Source of the DNA: RGIG6904 sp024680835
GTDB lineage: Bacteria > Bacillota > Clostridia > Lachnospirales > Lachnospiraceae
Direction: 5' to 3'
Length of the DNA stretch: 12,576 bases
Assembly: GCA_024680835.1 (NCBI GenBank)
Contig: JAILBP010000100.1
Coordinates: forward strand, 1-12,576
Of the stretch, positions 1 to 6,067 are shown piece after piece; position 1 is the first letter of the stretch; each line of letters starts with the position of its first letter. Under the pieces are notes generated by a model that saw only the letters and a program-made list of their open reading frames with translations, was not told the origin of the DNA and did not search any database. Position numbers and translations under genes: made by a program.

Positions 1-371
1 AGTCAACCAATTAATTGCAAGGGGTTGACTGCGAACTACCATTTCTCAATCTAAGTCAACAAATTAATTGAAAGGGGTTGACTGTAAACCACAATTTCTC
101 AATCTAAGTCAACAAATTATTTGAAAGCGGTTGACTGTAAACCACCATTTTTCATTTTGAGTCAACCAATTAATTGCAAGGGGTTGACAGCAAACCACAA
201 TTTCTCAATTTAAGTCAACAAATTATTTGAAAGGGGTTGACTGCAAACCACAATTTCTCAATTTAAGTCAACAAATTATTTGAAAGGTGTTGACTGCGAA
301 CCACAATTTCTCAATTAAAGTCAACAAATTATTTGAAAGCGGTTGACCGCAATTATAATATAGTTAAATCT
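1..371. repeat. Type A repeat units (seven copies)
   Basis: Units start at 1, 54, 107, 160, 213, 266 and 319. Each reads roughly AGTCAAC, an AATTAATT or AATTATTT core, GAAAGGGGTTGACT, then a tail containing CAAACCACAATTTCTCAAT. Differences are scattered point changes such as AAC/ACC, TTAATT/TTATTT and GGGG/GCGG, so these are old, independently drifting copies and not a fresh duplication. The seventh unit loses the conserved tail after TTGACC and instead contains a TATAAT hexamer at 354-359. The 54-bp step occurs directly after this unit. Confidence 0.9.
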
Positions 372-431
372 GAGTCAACCGCCGGGGTGAGATTCTATGA
401 CTTGAAATCAATTATTTCCCAAAGGAGTCAA
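372..431. repeat. Type B repeat block, copy 1
   Basis: Starts GAGTCAACCGCCGGGGTGAG, continues through a TATGACT box at 396-402, and ends in AAAGGAGTCAA, which is the next phased box at 426. It is nearly identical to 584-643, exactly 212 bp (4 x 53) away. The G+C-rich CCGCCGGGGTGAG segment is unlike the A+T-rich type A units. Only the phase and the AGTCAA/TGACT boxes are shared. Confidence 0.85.
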
Positions 432-451
432 ATTGAAAGAGTTGTAAAGGT

Positions 452-557
452 GATCGCAGTTCAGGTTATTGCGTAGGAAGTCAATGACATCAATATAAAG
501 TCATGACCGCAGTTCAGGTTATTGCGTGGGAAGTCAATGACATCAATATAAAACCAT
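452..557. repeat. Type C repeat units (two tandem copies)
   Basis: Copies at 452-504 and 505-557 are each 53 bp and differ at only four positions (by-eye alignment). Each contains CGCAGTTCAGGTTATTGCGT, then AGTCAATGACATCAATATAA. This is the most recent-looking duplication in the array. The phased AGTCAA boxes fall at 479 and 532. Within each copy AGTCAATGACA also forms a tight inverted pair of boxes. Confidence 0.87.
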
Positions 558-583
558 GACTGCAAATTGATGAATATACATTA

Positions 584-643
584 GAGTCAACCGCCGGGGT
601 GAGAGGCTATGACTCGAAAACAACTATGTTCCAAAGGAGTCAA
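584..643. repeat. Type B repeat block, copy 2 (end of array)
   Basis: Second copy of the block at 372-431, again starting GAGTCAACCGCCGGGGTGAG, with TGACT at 610-614 and a last AGTCAA at 638. After it the phase stops: the position expected for the next TGACT box (663) reads differently. The array therefore ends about 60 bp before the nuclease start codon. A TATACT hexamer at 673-678 could be a -10 box, but no good -35 is visible at the right distance. Confidence 0.83.
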
Positions 644-702
644 TTTAAAAATTTCATAATAGAATTCAAACATATACTAAGCAAAAAGGGGGAGAAAATT
701 AA

Positions 703-1491
703 TTGCAGGGATTAAAGGAAATGCTGCTGCAGGAGAAAAAACACCTGGAAGAATTGATAATTAAGGCAAGTGTTGATAACGGAGCTTCACCGGAAGGAAA
801 ATTACGGATTTCTGTGGACAGCGGCAAAGTCAGATATTACCATTGTTTAGATGACAGATACGGCGTGTACATTCCCAAGGAGAATGATAAACTTCCGCAT
901 ATGTTAGCGCAAAAGGCTTATGATGAGTCAGTGGTAAAAGCAGCAGAGAAAAGACTTAAGCTTATTAACAGGTGTATCAAGGGTTACAATGATGATGAAA
1001 TTGATCTTTTATATGAATCGCTTCATCCTGAAAGGAAGACGCTTATCACTCCGGTAGAACCGACATTTAATCAACTTGAAGAACGATGGTATTCCGAAAC
1101 ATATACAGGGAAAATATTTCAGGAAGGAACAGCTGTGATTTTATCTGAGAAGGGAGAACGGGTCAGATCAAAATCAGAAAAAATTCTTGCAGATTATTTT
1201 TATAGAAACAATATTTTATATAAATACGAAAAGCCTTTGAGCTTGGATGGATACGGAATAGTTTACCCCGATTTTACATTCTTGTCGAAAAGGCTTGGAA
1301 CAGAAATTTATTGGGAGCATGAAGGAATGATAGACAGACAGGAATACGCAAGAGCAGCAGTAAAAAAACTCAACTGCTATCAGATGAACGGAATAATGCC
1401 GGGAGAACGTTTGATTCTTACATTTGAGACAGAACAGGATGTATTGAATACAAAGATTATCAAGAAATTGGTTGATAAATATTTAAAATGA
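703..1491 (+). CDS. PD-(D/E)XK-like nuclease, array-adjacent
   Basis: Predicted 262-aa cytoplasmic protein with no signal peptide or membrane segment. The N-terminal half (1-120) is charged and helical, with no domain I recognise. The C-terminal half resembles the PD-(D/E)XK nuclease fold: RSKSE with E159 on the leading helix, YPDF with D190, then YWEHEG with E205, followed by a helix containing K221/K222 and Y226. The usual E-x-K is replaced by E-H-E, so the catalytic lysine would have to be one of the later lysines; this layout is known in diverged members of the superfamily. Start chosen: TTG at 703, because AAGGGGGAG at 686-694 lies 8 nt upstream. An ATG at 721 is the alternative. The gene is clearly more A+T-rich than the ABC genes downstream, which suggests a different origin. 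It lies directly after the 53-bp array and has no operon partner. The exact family is not identified. Confidence 0.72.
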   Translation: MQGLKEMLLQEKKHLEELIIKASVDNGASPEGKLRISVDSGKVRYYHCLDDRYGVYIPKENDKLPHMLAQKAYDESVVKAAEKRLKLINRCIKGYNDDEIDLLYESLHPERKTLITPVEPTFNQLEERWYSETYTGKIFQEGTAVILSEKGERVRSKSEKILADYFYRNNILYKYEKPLSLDGYGIVYPDFTFLSKRLGTEIYWEHEGMIDRQEYARAAVKKLNCYQMNGIMPGERLILTFETEQDVLNTKIIKKLVDKYLK

Positions 1492-1694
1492 GAAAGACTT
1501 GAAGTTACCAAAAGTTAATTAAAAAATTCGAAACGTTCGAGGTTCCGACTAAAGCAGGATTGTGGGTATTCGCCATAGGGGGGTACCGCTTGCGGTGGAT
1601 TCCTTATGACATAAGTGAGAAGCACGAAACAATCCGTGAATCACCTTTTGACACTCAAATCATAATATGCAGACACTATATAAAGACTATAAAA

Positions 1695-1724
1695 CCGGAA
1701 ATCCGTATGGGATTCCCGGCTTTT
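1695..1724. terminator. Terminator hairpin, first copy
   Basis: CCGGAAATCC (1695-1704) pairs with GGATTCCCGG (1710-1719) with one A-C mismatch and a GTATG loop. It is followed by CTTTT on the plus strand and, read the other way, by TTTTATAG. It sits between the nuclease gene (+) and the Fn3 protein gene (-), which converge here, so it can serve both. Confidence 0.6.
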
Positions 1725-1768
1725 GACACTCAAATCGTAATATGCAGACACTATATAAAGACTATAAA

Positions 1769-1799
1769 GCCGGAAATCCGTATGGGATTCCCGGCTTTT
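1769..1799. terminator. Terminator hairpin, second copy, bidirectional
   Basis: GCCGGAAATCC (1769-1779), loop GTATG, and GGATTCCCGGC (1785-1795) form an 11-bp stem with one mismatch. TTTT follows on the plus strand and TTTATAG on the minus strand. It lies 10-15 nt beyond the stop codon of the minus-strand Fn3 protein gene, the usual place for an intrinsic terminator. Confidence 0.72.
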
Positions 1800-1809
1800 G
1801 ACACTATCT

Positions 1810-2997
1810 TTATTTGGTCTTAACCTTCAGCTGCTTTGACCAGTCGGAGTAAGAAGTTGACTGACCGGTTTTAGCATATGAACGTATACGCACGTAATAT
1901 ACTTTTCGTTTTTCAAGCTTGGCTATTTTCTTCTTGGCTTTGTTGCTGCCTTTGACATTTACTGTTTTGGTGTTATCCGCAAATCCCTTATCGGTGCTGT
2001 ACTCGATCTGGTAGCCGGTTACGCCTTCGGTCTGCGGAGTCCATTTCAATGTGAATGATTTCTTTCCGGCTGATATCTTTTTGGTACTTACCTTGGAGAG
2101 CACGGTTTCTGTTTTTGCATCTGTGTCATCTGCATCGTCGGTATTGTCGTTTTTGTCCTCAACGTTTCCGGAATCGACATTGCCGGTATTGTCTTCCCCG
2201 GATTTGTCCGGAACCTCACCTTCTATATCCAGCAGAAACTCTGTGCCGCCGTAATACGGGCTGATGGCCTGCATCTTGCAGACATATCCGCCGGGGGTAG
2301 TGGGCATTCCGCTAAGCTTTTCCGTTCCCTCGAGGACTGCCTCTCGTGAAGTCTCAAAACTGTCAAGGTCGAGGTCCGCTCTCTTATAGTAGACGATCTT
2401 GTATTCTTTTCCTTCGGTAAGCTTTGTGCCGTCGCTTGCTGTGACTGTGGGAGCTTTGAGCTTGTCGATATCTATGAAAAAGCGGTCACACATTCTCCAT
2501 CCGTCTTTTCTGGCACCGTCAAATGCAGTCTCTGCACATATCCATTCAAGACAGTATTTATCCATGATATGGAAAGTGGCTTCGATCTCTCCTGAGTATT
2601 CGCTGCCTTCGTTAGCGGTGGCTTTTGCGATAAACTCGCAGAAACCATCCGAACCTCCGGAATGGGTGACGATCTTGTACGGAGAAGTCACTTCCTCACG
2701 TACATCTTTTTCGGCGGCATCATCCCACCAGGTGGCGAATACCTGCACGGTGTATTCAGCGGCAGGAACTTCGTTCCCCGATTTGTCTGTGACGGTGATC
2801 TTCAGGTCTTTGATGCTCGCTTTTTTTCCGTCGACGGAATAAAAATGAGACCAGTCATACGTGCTGTCTCCGTCAAATACGATCCTGTCAAGTTCACCGC
2901 CTGCAGCCTTCACGATGGTCTGACCTGTAAGCCTTACCGTTGTAAAGCAGACCGCAAACATGACTGCCAACATTACTGCTCTTTTCAATGTCCTCAT
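1810..2997 (-). CDS. Secreted protein with C-terminal fibronectin III domain
   Basis: A 395-aa exported protein. Residues 1-32 are a signal peptide: basic start MRTLKR, hydrophobic core AVMLAVMFAVCFTTV, likely cleavage near VKA/AGG. Residues 35-145 and 150-260 look like two beta-rich extracellular modules that I cannot name. Residues 261-298 are a low-complexity linker of Asp, Asn, Glu and Thr. Residues 299-395 read as a fibronectin type III domain (SFTLKWTPQTEGVTGYQIEY, then VYYVRIRSY and YSDWSKQLKVKT), a form common in Lachnospiraceae cell-surface proteins. There is no LPXTG or transmembrane anchor at the C-terminus, so it is probably released or held non-covalently. Start supported by AAGGAGG at 3005-3011, 7 nt upstream. 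It is a single-gene unit, bounded by the terminator at 1769-1799 and by the kinase operon terminator upstream. Ligand or substrate unknown. Confidence 0.85.
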   Translation of the reverse strand: MRTLKRAVMLAVMFAVCFTTVRLTGQTIVKAAGGELDRIVFDGDSTYDWSHFYSVDGKKASIKDLKITVTDKSGNEVPAAEYTVQVFATWWDDAAEKDVREEVTSPYKIVTHSGGSDGFCEFIAKATANEGSEYSGEIEATFHIMDKYCLEWICAETAFDGARKDGWRMCDRFFIDIDKLKAPTVTASDGTKLTEGKEYKIVYYKRADLDLDSFETSREAVLEGTEKLSGMPTTPGGYVCKMQAISPYYGGTEFLLDIEGEVPDKSGEDNTGNVDSGNVEDKNDNTDDADDTDAKTETVLSKVSTKKISAGKKSFTLKWTPQTEGVTGYQIEYSTDKGFADNTKTVNVKGSNKAKKKIAKLEKRKVYYVRIRSYAKTGQSTSYSDWSKQLKVKTK

Positions 2998-3030
2998 AGA
3001 TAAACCTCCTTGTGAATATGTAATGACACG

Positions 3031-3213
3031 ATTCGAAAACGAATATTTTTTGTTTCACAATTCCTTGCCGGTACGGCATCATGAACTCGTGCCTCGTGCA
3101 TGATATGTGCTGCCTTATCGGTAGGAACCATTACAGATCATGACTTCGTAATGATGGTTCCTGCCTTTGATGAATCACGATGATGATTCAGGCGACATAT
3201 CTGAAACAGATAT
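3031..3213 (-). promoter_or_regulatory. Hairpin-rich region upstream of the Fn3 protein gene
   Basis: Successive inverted repeats occur: ATTCG/CGAAT at 3031-3044; GCCG/CGGC at 3067-3077; ATCATG/CATGAT at 3079-3104; a 12-bp pair with one G-T wobble, GGTAGGAACCAT at 3120-3131 with ATGGTTCCTGCC at 3154-3165; TGAATCA/TGATTCA at 3171-3190; and ATATCTG/CAGATAT at 3197-3213. None has a T-tract, so they are not simple terminators. They lie between the kinase terminator and the Fn3 gene start, so they are either operator sites or a structured 5' leader. No convincing -35/-10 pair was found and I recognise no riboswitch class. Confidence 0.5.
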
Positions 3214-3234
3214 TTCAAGCATAGCAGAAAAGGC

Positions 3235-3264
3235 ATAAAAAAAGGTGGTCTGACAGACCACCTT
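3235..3264 (-). terminator. Intrinsic terminator of the kinase operon
   Basis: AAGGTGGTCT (3242-3251), GAC, AGACCACCTT (3255-3264) is a perfect 10-bp stem. On the minus strand it is followed by a run of T (A at 3237-3243 on the plus strand). It begins about 23 nt after the kinase stop codon. Confidence 0.93.
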
Positions 3265-3286
3265 AGTACAATGTATTATCCATATG

Positions 3287-4666
3287 TTACATTTCTTCTT
3301 TAAGGGATTCAAACACCCTGTCCGTATTTGCCAGAATTATGGCCATGTCACCTAATGTGATATCTCCCGGTCTTGTGACTGCATCGGTAATACCGTGTTT
3401 TTCGGCGAATACCACAGCAACTCTCACGCCGGGGTAGTAGCCGTTATCATCTTTAAGCGCTGACCAGTCGGCTACAATACCGGGATCATGTACCTTGACC
3501 GCGGCATAGATCACAACATCTCTGTCCAGCGTCTGGTTTTCGTCCCAACCCCATGGGAGAAAATATGCATTGTTTTCCTGGGGCATTTCCGTATTGATCC
3601 CGTAAACATAGTCCCGGTCAAGTCCGTAGATATCGATCATCGCCTTTCGCAGGTCACCAACCCGGGCGATTTCGGTATCATCGTCGAACATACCGGTGCC
3701 GTATTTGTCTTTCATATAAGAGACGGCATCTTTAATCCTCTCATCATCTGTCAGATATGCAGGGATGACATCATCCGAAAAGGGGTTATATGTGACATAT
3801 TTATATATCCTGTAGCCTGTAATGCCTGTCAATCCCAGTATAGCAGCAATACATACGGATATCGCGATCATTCGCATGAACTGCGATCGCGGATTGGCAG
3901 AACTTAAAGCTTTTCTGACCTGGTCAACACTCGAAAAGCGCTCCTGTGGAGAAAACCCTGTGCATTTTCTGATGATCTTAGCAAGGGGTCTGTATATCTT
4001 GACTGTACTGCGCTCTTTTGTGCTGCCTGTGAGAAGCCATCTGAGCAGAACTCCCAGAGAATAAATATCCGTGCGTTCGTCAGTCTGTGAAAAGCCGTAT
4101 TGTTCAGGCGGAGCATAAGCGCGGGTCCCGAAGAAAACAGTGTCCGTATCCTGGCCGCTGTTATACACCCGGGCAATATCGAAGTCGATGAGCGAAACGC
4201 TTCCGTCCGGTTTTATTATGATATTCTGTGGCTTGATGTCACGGTGAATGACCGGAGTTTCTCTGTGATGGAGATATGACAGTATATCACAGAGTTGCAT
4301 GCATATATCTACTATATCCTGCCGGGAAAGATCATTCTCAGCCGCATATCTGTCGAGAGGCTTGCCCTCCACGTATTCGCGTATGATGATCTTCATGAAG
4401 TCATTTTCGTAACTGCAGATGTATTGAGGCAGTCCTTTGTGCGAAAGACCGGTCAGGATATCGTTGCCTGTGGAACTTTTCCACAGAGACCGGTCAAAGC
4501 ATTTTGCTATGCGCTCAATGCCTGCTTTATCTCTCACCAGAAAGGTCAAAATCCCGTTTTTATCCGAAAGGCATTCCATGATAACATACTCGGAAGAAAA
4601 CGCTTCGGGGTATACGTTTTCGTTATATGTTGCCATGATCGCCTCAAGCGTATCATTCTTTTCCAT
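3287..4666 (-). CDS. Hanks-type Ser/Thr protein kinase, membrane-anchored
   Basis: A 459-aa eukaryotic-like kinase predicted to phosphorylate protein Ser/Thr residues. Visible kinase motifs: ATP-binding K55 in IAKCF, catalytic HRD at 141-143 with K145 and N148, metal-binding D161 in DFD (in place of DFG), activation segment GTRAYAPPEQYG at 180-191, and D200 in DIYSLG. The glycine-rich loop near residues 32-40 is poor in glycine, and the usual alpha-C glutamate is not obvious; D69 is in about the right place. Residues 265-285 are one membrane helix, leaving 290-459 outside the cell as a possible sensor that is not PASTA. Start supported by AGGTGA at 4675-4680. Its first 14 nt overlap the end of the helix-turn-helix gene, implying translational coupling. 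It is the last gene of a four-gene operon. No partner phosphatase is visible. Confidence 0.92.
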   Translation of the reverse strand: MEKNDTLEAIMATYNENVYPEAFSSEYVIMECLSDKNGILTFLVRDKAGIERIAKCFDRSLWKSSTGNDILTGLSHKGLPQYICSYENDFMKIIIREYVEGKPLDRYAAENDLSRQDIVDICMQLCDILSYLHHRETPVIHRDIKPQNIIIKPDGSVSLIDFDIARVYNSGQDTDTVFFGTRAYAPPEQYGFSQTDERTDIYSLGVLLRWLLTGSTKERSTVKIYRPLAKIIRKCTGFSPQERFSSVDQVRKALSSANPRSQFMRMIAISVCIAAILGLTGITGYRIYKYVTYNPFSDDVIPAYLTDDERIKDAVSYMKDKYGTGMFDDDTEIARVGDLRKAMIDIYGLDRDYVYGINTEMPQENNAYFLPWGWDENQTLDRDVVIYAAVKVHDPGIVADWSALKDDNGYYPGVRVAVVFAEKHGITDAVTRPGDITLGDMAIILANTDRVFESLKEEM

Positions 4667-5147
4667 TTCTTATTTCACCTAGAGCGGGCAGATCATTGTC
4701 AAAAAGCAACTCCTGTGTCTCCATAAAACTCCTGTGATGATAAAGGCAAAACGCGATCACCGCATCTCTTTTGACCCGGGGATGAAGCGCAGATGCCCGT
4801 GCAACCTTGAGCAACTGCTGTGTTCCGTCCGCATCGAGCTCAAGTCCGAAGGCGAGCTGCAGCACGGTATCACGGGAAGGGTTGCGCTCACCCCTGAATA
4901 ACCTGTGCCCATAGGAAGATTCAATATTCCCGCGTTTGATAACTGCCTCCTCCTTTTCACCTTTTACGGAACATAGTGTTTTTATATAATCGGAAAACAC
5001 CGGCAGGCGGTCATCCCCCGTATTGTCCAGATATTCGTCTATTGAAGCGGATTTAAACAGTTTCCCCCATAATTCCTGTGTCGAGTTTTGAGACCATGGG
5101 GATACGTTCTCTGCGGATCCGGTCTGCTGTTCTGTGTTTTTTTCCAT
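4653..5147 (-). CDS. Helix-turn-helix protein paired with the kinase
   Basis: A 164-aa cytoplasmic protein. Residues about 50-115 look like an XRE/Cro-like helix-turn-helix, including IESSYGHRLFRGERNPSRD and LQLAFGLELD. A C-terminal helical part follows, with KRDAVIAFCLYHH. From general knowledge, proteins of this form often sit beside Hanks-type kinases in Clostridia, so it is probably a regulator or kinase substrate; that role is inferred. Start chosen at 5147, because GAGGAG at 5156-5161 is 8 nt upstream. The longer frame from 5171 lacks a ribosome binding site and would start inside the hydrolase relic described at 5168-5209. Its end overlaps the kinase start by 14 nt. Confidence 0.8.
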   Translation of the reverse strand: MEKNTEQQTGSAENVSPWSQNSTQELWGKLFKSASIDEYLDNTGDDRLPVFSDYIKTLCSVKGEKEEAVIKRGNIESSYGHRLFRGERNPSRDTVLQLAFGLELDADGTQQLLKVARASALHPRVKRDAVIAFCLYHHRSFMETQELLFDNDLPALGEIRNGKE

Positions 5148-5167
5148 AACCGTTTCTCCTCGTTTCA

Positions 5168-5209
5168 TCATTCAAAGATCATATTGCGGAAGATGGGGTG
5201 AATAGTGTT
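5168..5209 (-). pseudogene. C-terminal relic of a second beta-lactamase-like gene
   Basis: Read on the minus strand this encodes NTIHPIFRNMIFE followed by TGA. The intact hydrolase at 6068-7198 ends GTIHPTLRDMIFG. At the DNA level about 31 of 37 aligned bases agree (counted by eye), and both copies are followed within about 10 nt by GAGGAGAAA and then the ATG of the next gene. The rest of the second copy is absent: the preceding sequence belongs to the PARG-type gene end and a short spacer. This is the tail of a lost paralogue left in a 107-nt gap inside the operon. Confidence 0.8.
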
Positions 5210-5254
5210 GGATACCATGTATTCAGAAAAATCTTCGCAAATAAATACTACTGC

Positions 5255-6055
5255 TTATCCGAAAATATCGCGAAATGCAGTGATATTTTTGCCGTTTTCA
5301 CTCCCGTAGATCGCAAAACAGATCTCATCAAAAAATAAACCGAGTTTTTCGTCAATGATCGCTTCTCTGAAATATTCTGCCACCTGTGACGGCTTGTTTC
5401 CGAAGGCACCGCAGCCCCATGCACCAAGAACAAGGGTGCGATATCCTCTCTCCGCTGCAGCTTTCAGGATTATCCTGATCCTGCGTCTGAACGTTTCGCT
5501 GATAGTTTCTCCTGAGGCGAGAATTGCCGCGCCAAAGCGATTGGGAGCCGGTGCGGTAATTACTGCTGTCTTAAACGGCTGCTCCAAAAGATTAAGTTTT
5601 TCATCCCTGAAAACAAGAACATCCGGGGAGACCAGCATATAGTCCGATTCAACACTGCTCACATGGGTATTGTTGAATTTGTACATTTCCGAGGCTGCTT
5701 TTGAGGTGATCGAAGCATACAGAGTGCTGCATCTGCATAGCGCTTCCTCCTGGGCTGTCGCCCCGAGACGGAATCCACCCCCAGGATTGTGTGCATTTGC
5801 AAAATTCATCACCAGTGTTTTATCATGATCGCGTGCCGCAGCAAAGGAATCGCTGTTTTTGATCACGATGCGGCACATCCCGGCATTTTCAGGAATTGGA
5901 AACGCTTTGTTGAGGAGTGTCTCGCCCAGCTGAGGAGTGATCACCTCGACTTCTGCGTAGTTCCCCTCCGGAAAAGAAATAGTATGCTCATTCACCTCAT
6001 ACTTTGCTTTTTCGTATATTTGGATCGTTTCATTTGCTATAGATATCAGATTCAT
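5255..6055 (-). CDS. Microbial PARG-type ADP-ribose hydrolase (TIGR02452 / PF10021)
   Basis: A 266-aa cytoplasmic macrodomain-fold protein of about the usual length for the TIGR02452 family. The PARG signature is present: N87 and NPGGG at 90-94, then QEE at 102-104 with the catalytic glutamates, followed by LCRCSTLY. A later GAWGCGAFGN at 211-220 matches the phosphate-binding loop region of macrodomains. Family members remove ADP-ribose from proteins or polymers; the substrate here is not known. Start supported by AGGAG at 6063-6067, 7 nt upstream. It is the second gene of the operon, 12 nt after the hydrolase gene. No ADP-ribosyltransferase is visible in the window, so it acts on a modification made elsewhere, or by a toxin or phage enzyme. 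Confidence 0.9.
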   Translation of the reverse strand: MNLISIANETIQIYEKAKYEVNEHTISFPEGNYAEVEVITPQLGETLLNKAFPIPENAGMCRIVIKNSDSFAAARDHDKTLVMNFANAHNPGGGFRLGATAQEEALCRCSTLYASITSKAASEMYKFNNTHVSSVESDYMLVSPDVLVFRDEKLNLLEQPFKTAVITAPAPNRFGAAILASGETISETFRRRIRIILKAAAERGYRTLVLGAWGCGAFGNKPSQVAEYFREAIIDEKLGLFFDEICFAIYGSENGKNITAFRDIFG

Positions 6056-6067
6056 TGTTTTTCTCCT

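Larger units (their letters stand above)
1..643. repeat. Phased 53-bp repeat array of AGTCAA/TGACT boxes
   Basis: AGTCAA begins at 1, 54, 107, 160, 213, 266, 319, 373, 426, 479, 532, 585 and 638, so every step is 53 bp except one of 54. A TGACT-like box (TGACT, TGACC, TGACA or TGATC) starts exactly 25 bp after each of the first twelve, at 26, 79, 132, 185, 238, 291, 344, 398, 451, 504, 557 and 610. The two boxes are inverted relative to each other. In units 1-7 the match extends to AGTCAAC...GTTGAC(T), a 7-8 bp stem around an AATT-rich loop. Both the 30-bp palindromic part and the 23 bp between palindromes are conserved in units 1-7. Fifty-three is not a multiple of three, so this is not a protein repeat. 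It is about five helical turns, which would put every box on one face of the DNA. The array may continue left of the window. Function is unknown: protein-binding array, structured RNA and partition or replication site are all possible. Confidence 0.93.
1646..1805. repeat. 75-bp tandem duplication carrying terminator hairpins
   Basis: The segment from TTTTGACACTCAAATC to GGGATTCCCGGC occurs at 1646-1720 and 1721-1795, and a third copy starts at 1796 (TTTTGACACT) before diverging. The two full copies differ at very few positions. Seventy-five is a multiple of three, so an open frame runs through it and reads a repeated 25-residue segment. That frame has no ribosome binding site or recognisable protein and I do not call it coding. 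The rest of 1492-1645 shows only minor palindromes, such as TCGAAACGTTCGA at 1528-1540, and no gene. Confidence 0.9.

Noticed and set aside
333..359. Promoter TTGAAA...TATAAT at the end of the type A units
   Set aside because: The -10 is perfect but the spacer is only 15 nt, and no gene starts within 300 bp. Noted only as part of unit 7.
1..371. CRISPR array
   Set aside because: The period and partly palindromic 30-bp unit look CRISPR-like, but the 23-bp segments between them are also conserved from unit to unit, so there are no unique spacers. Unit copies drift, and no cas gene is present.
1536..1570. tRNA-like GTTCGAGGTTCC stretch
   Set aside because: It recalls a T-arm, but no acceptor stem, anticodon arm or CCA can be matched around it.
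1560..1823. Plus-strand open frame of 87 codons with a repeated 25-residue segment
   Set aside because: The frame is a by-product of a 75-bp (3 x 25) tandem duplication that carries terminator hairpins. It has no ribosome binding site and runs into the end of the convergent Fn3 gene.
2051..2842. Several plus-strand frames opposite the Fn3 protein gene
   Set aside because: They lie antisense to a well-supported gene with signal peptide and ribosome binding site, and show no domain of their own.
5148..5171. Earlier start for the helix-turn-helix gene at 5171
   Set aside because: No ribosome binding site precedes it, it overlaps the stop codon of the hydrolase relic, and the ATG at 5147 has GAGGAG at good distance.
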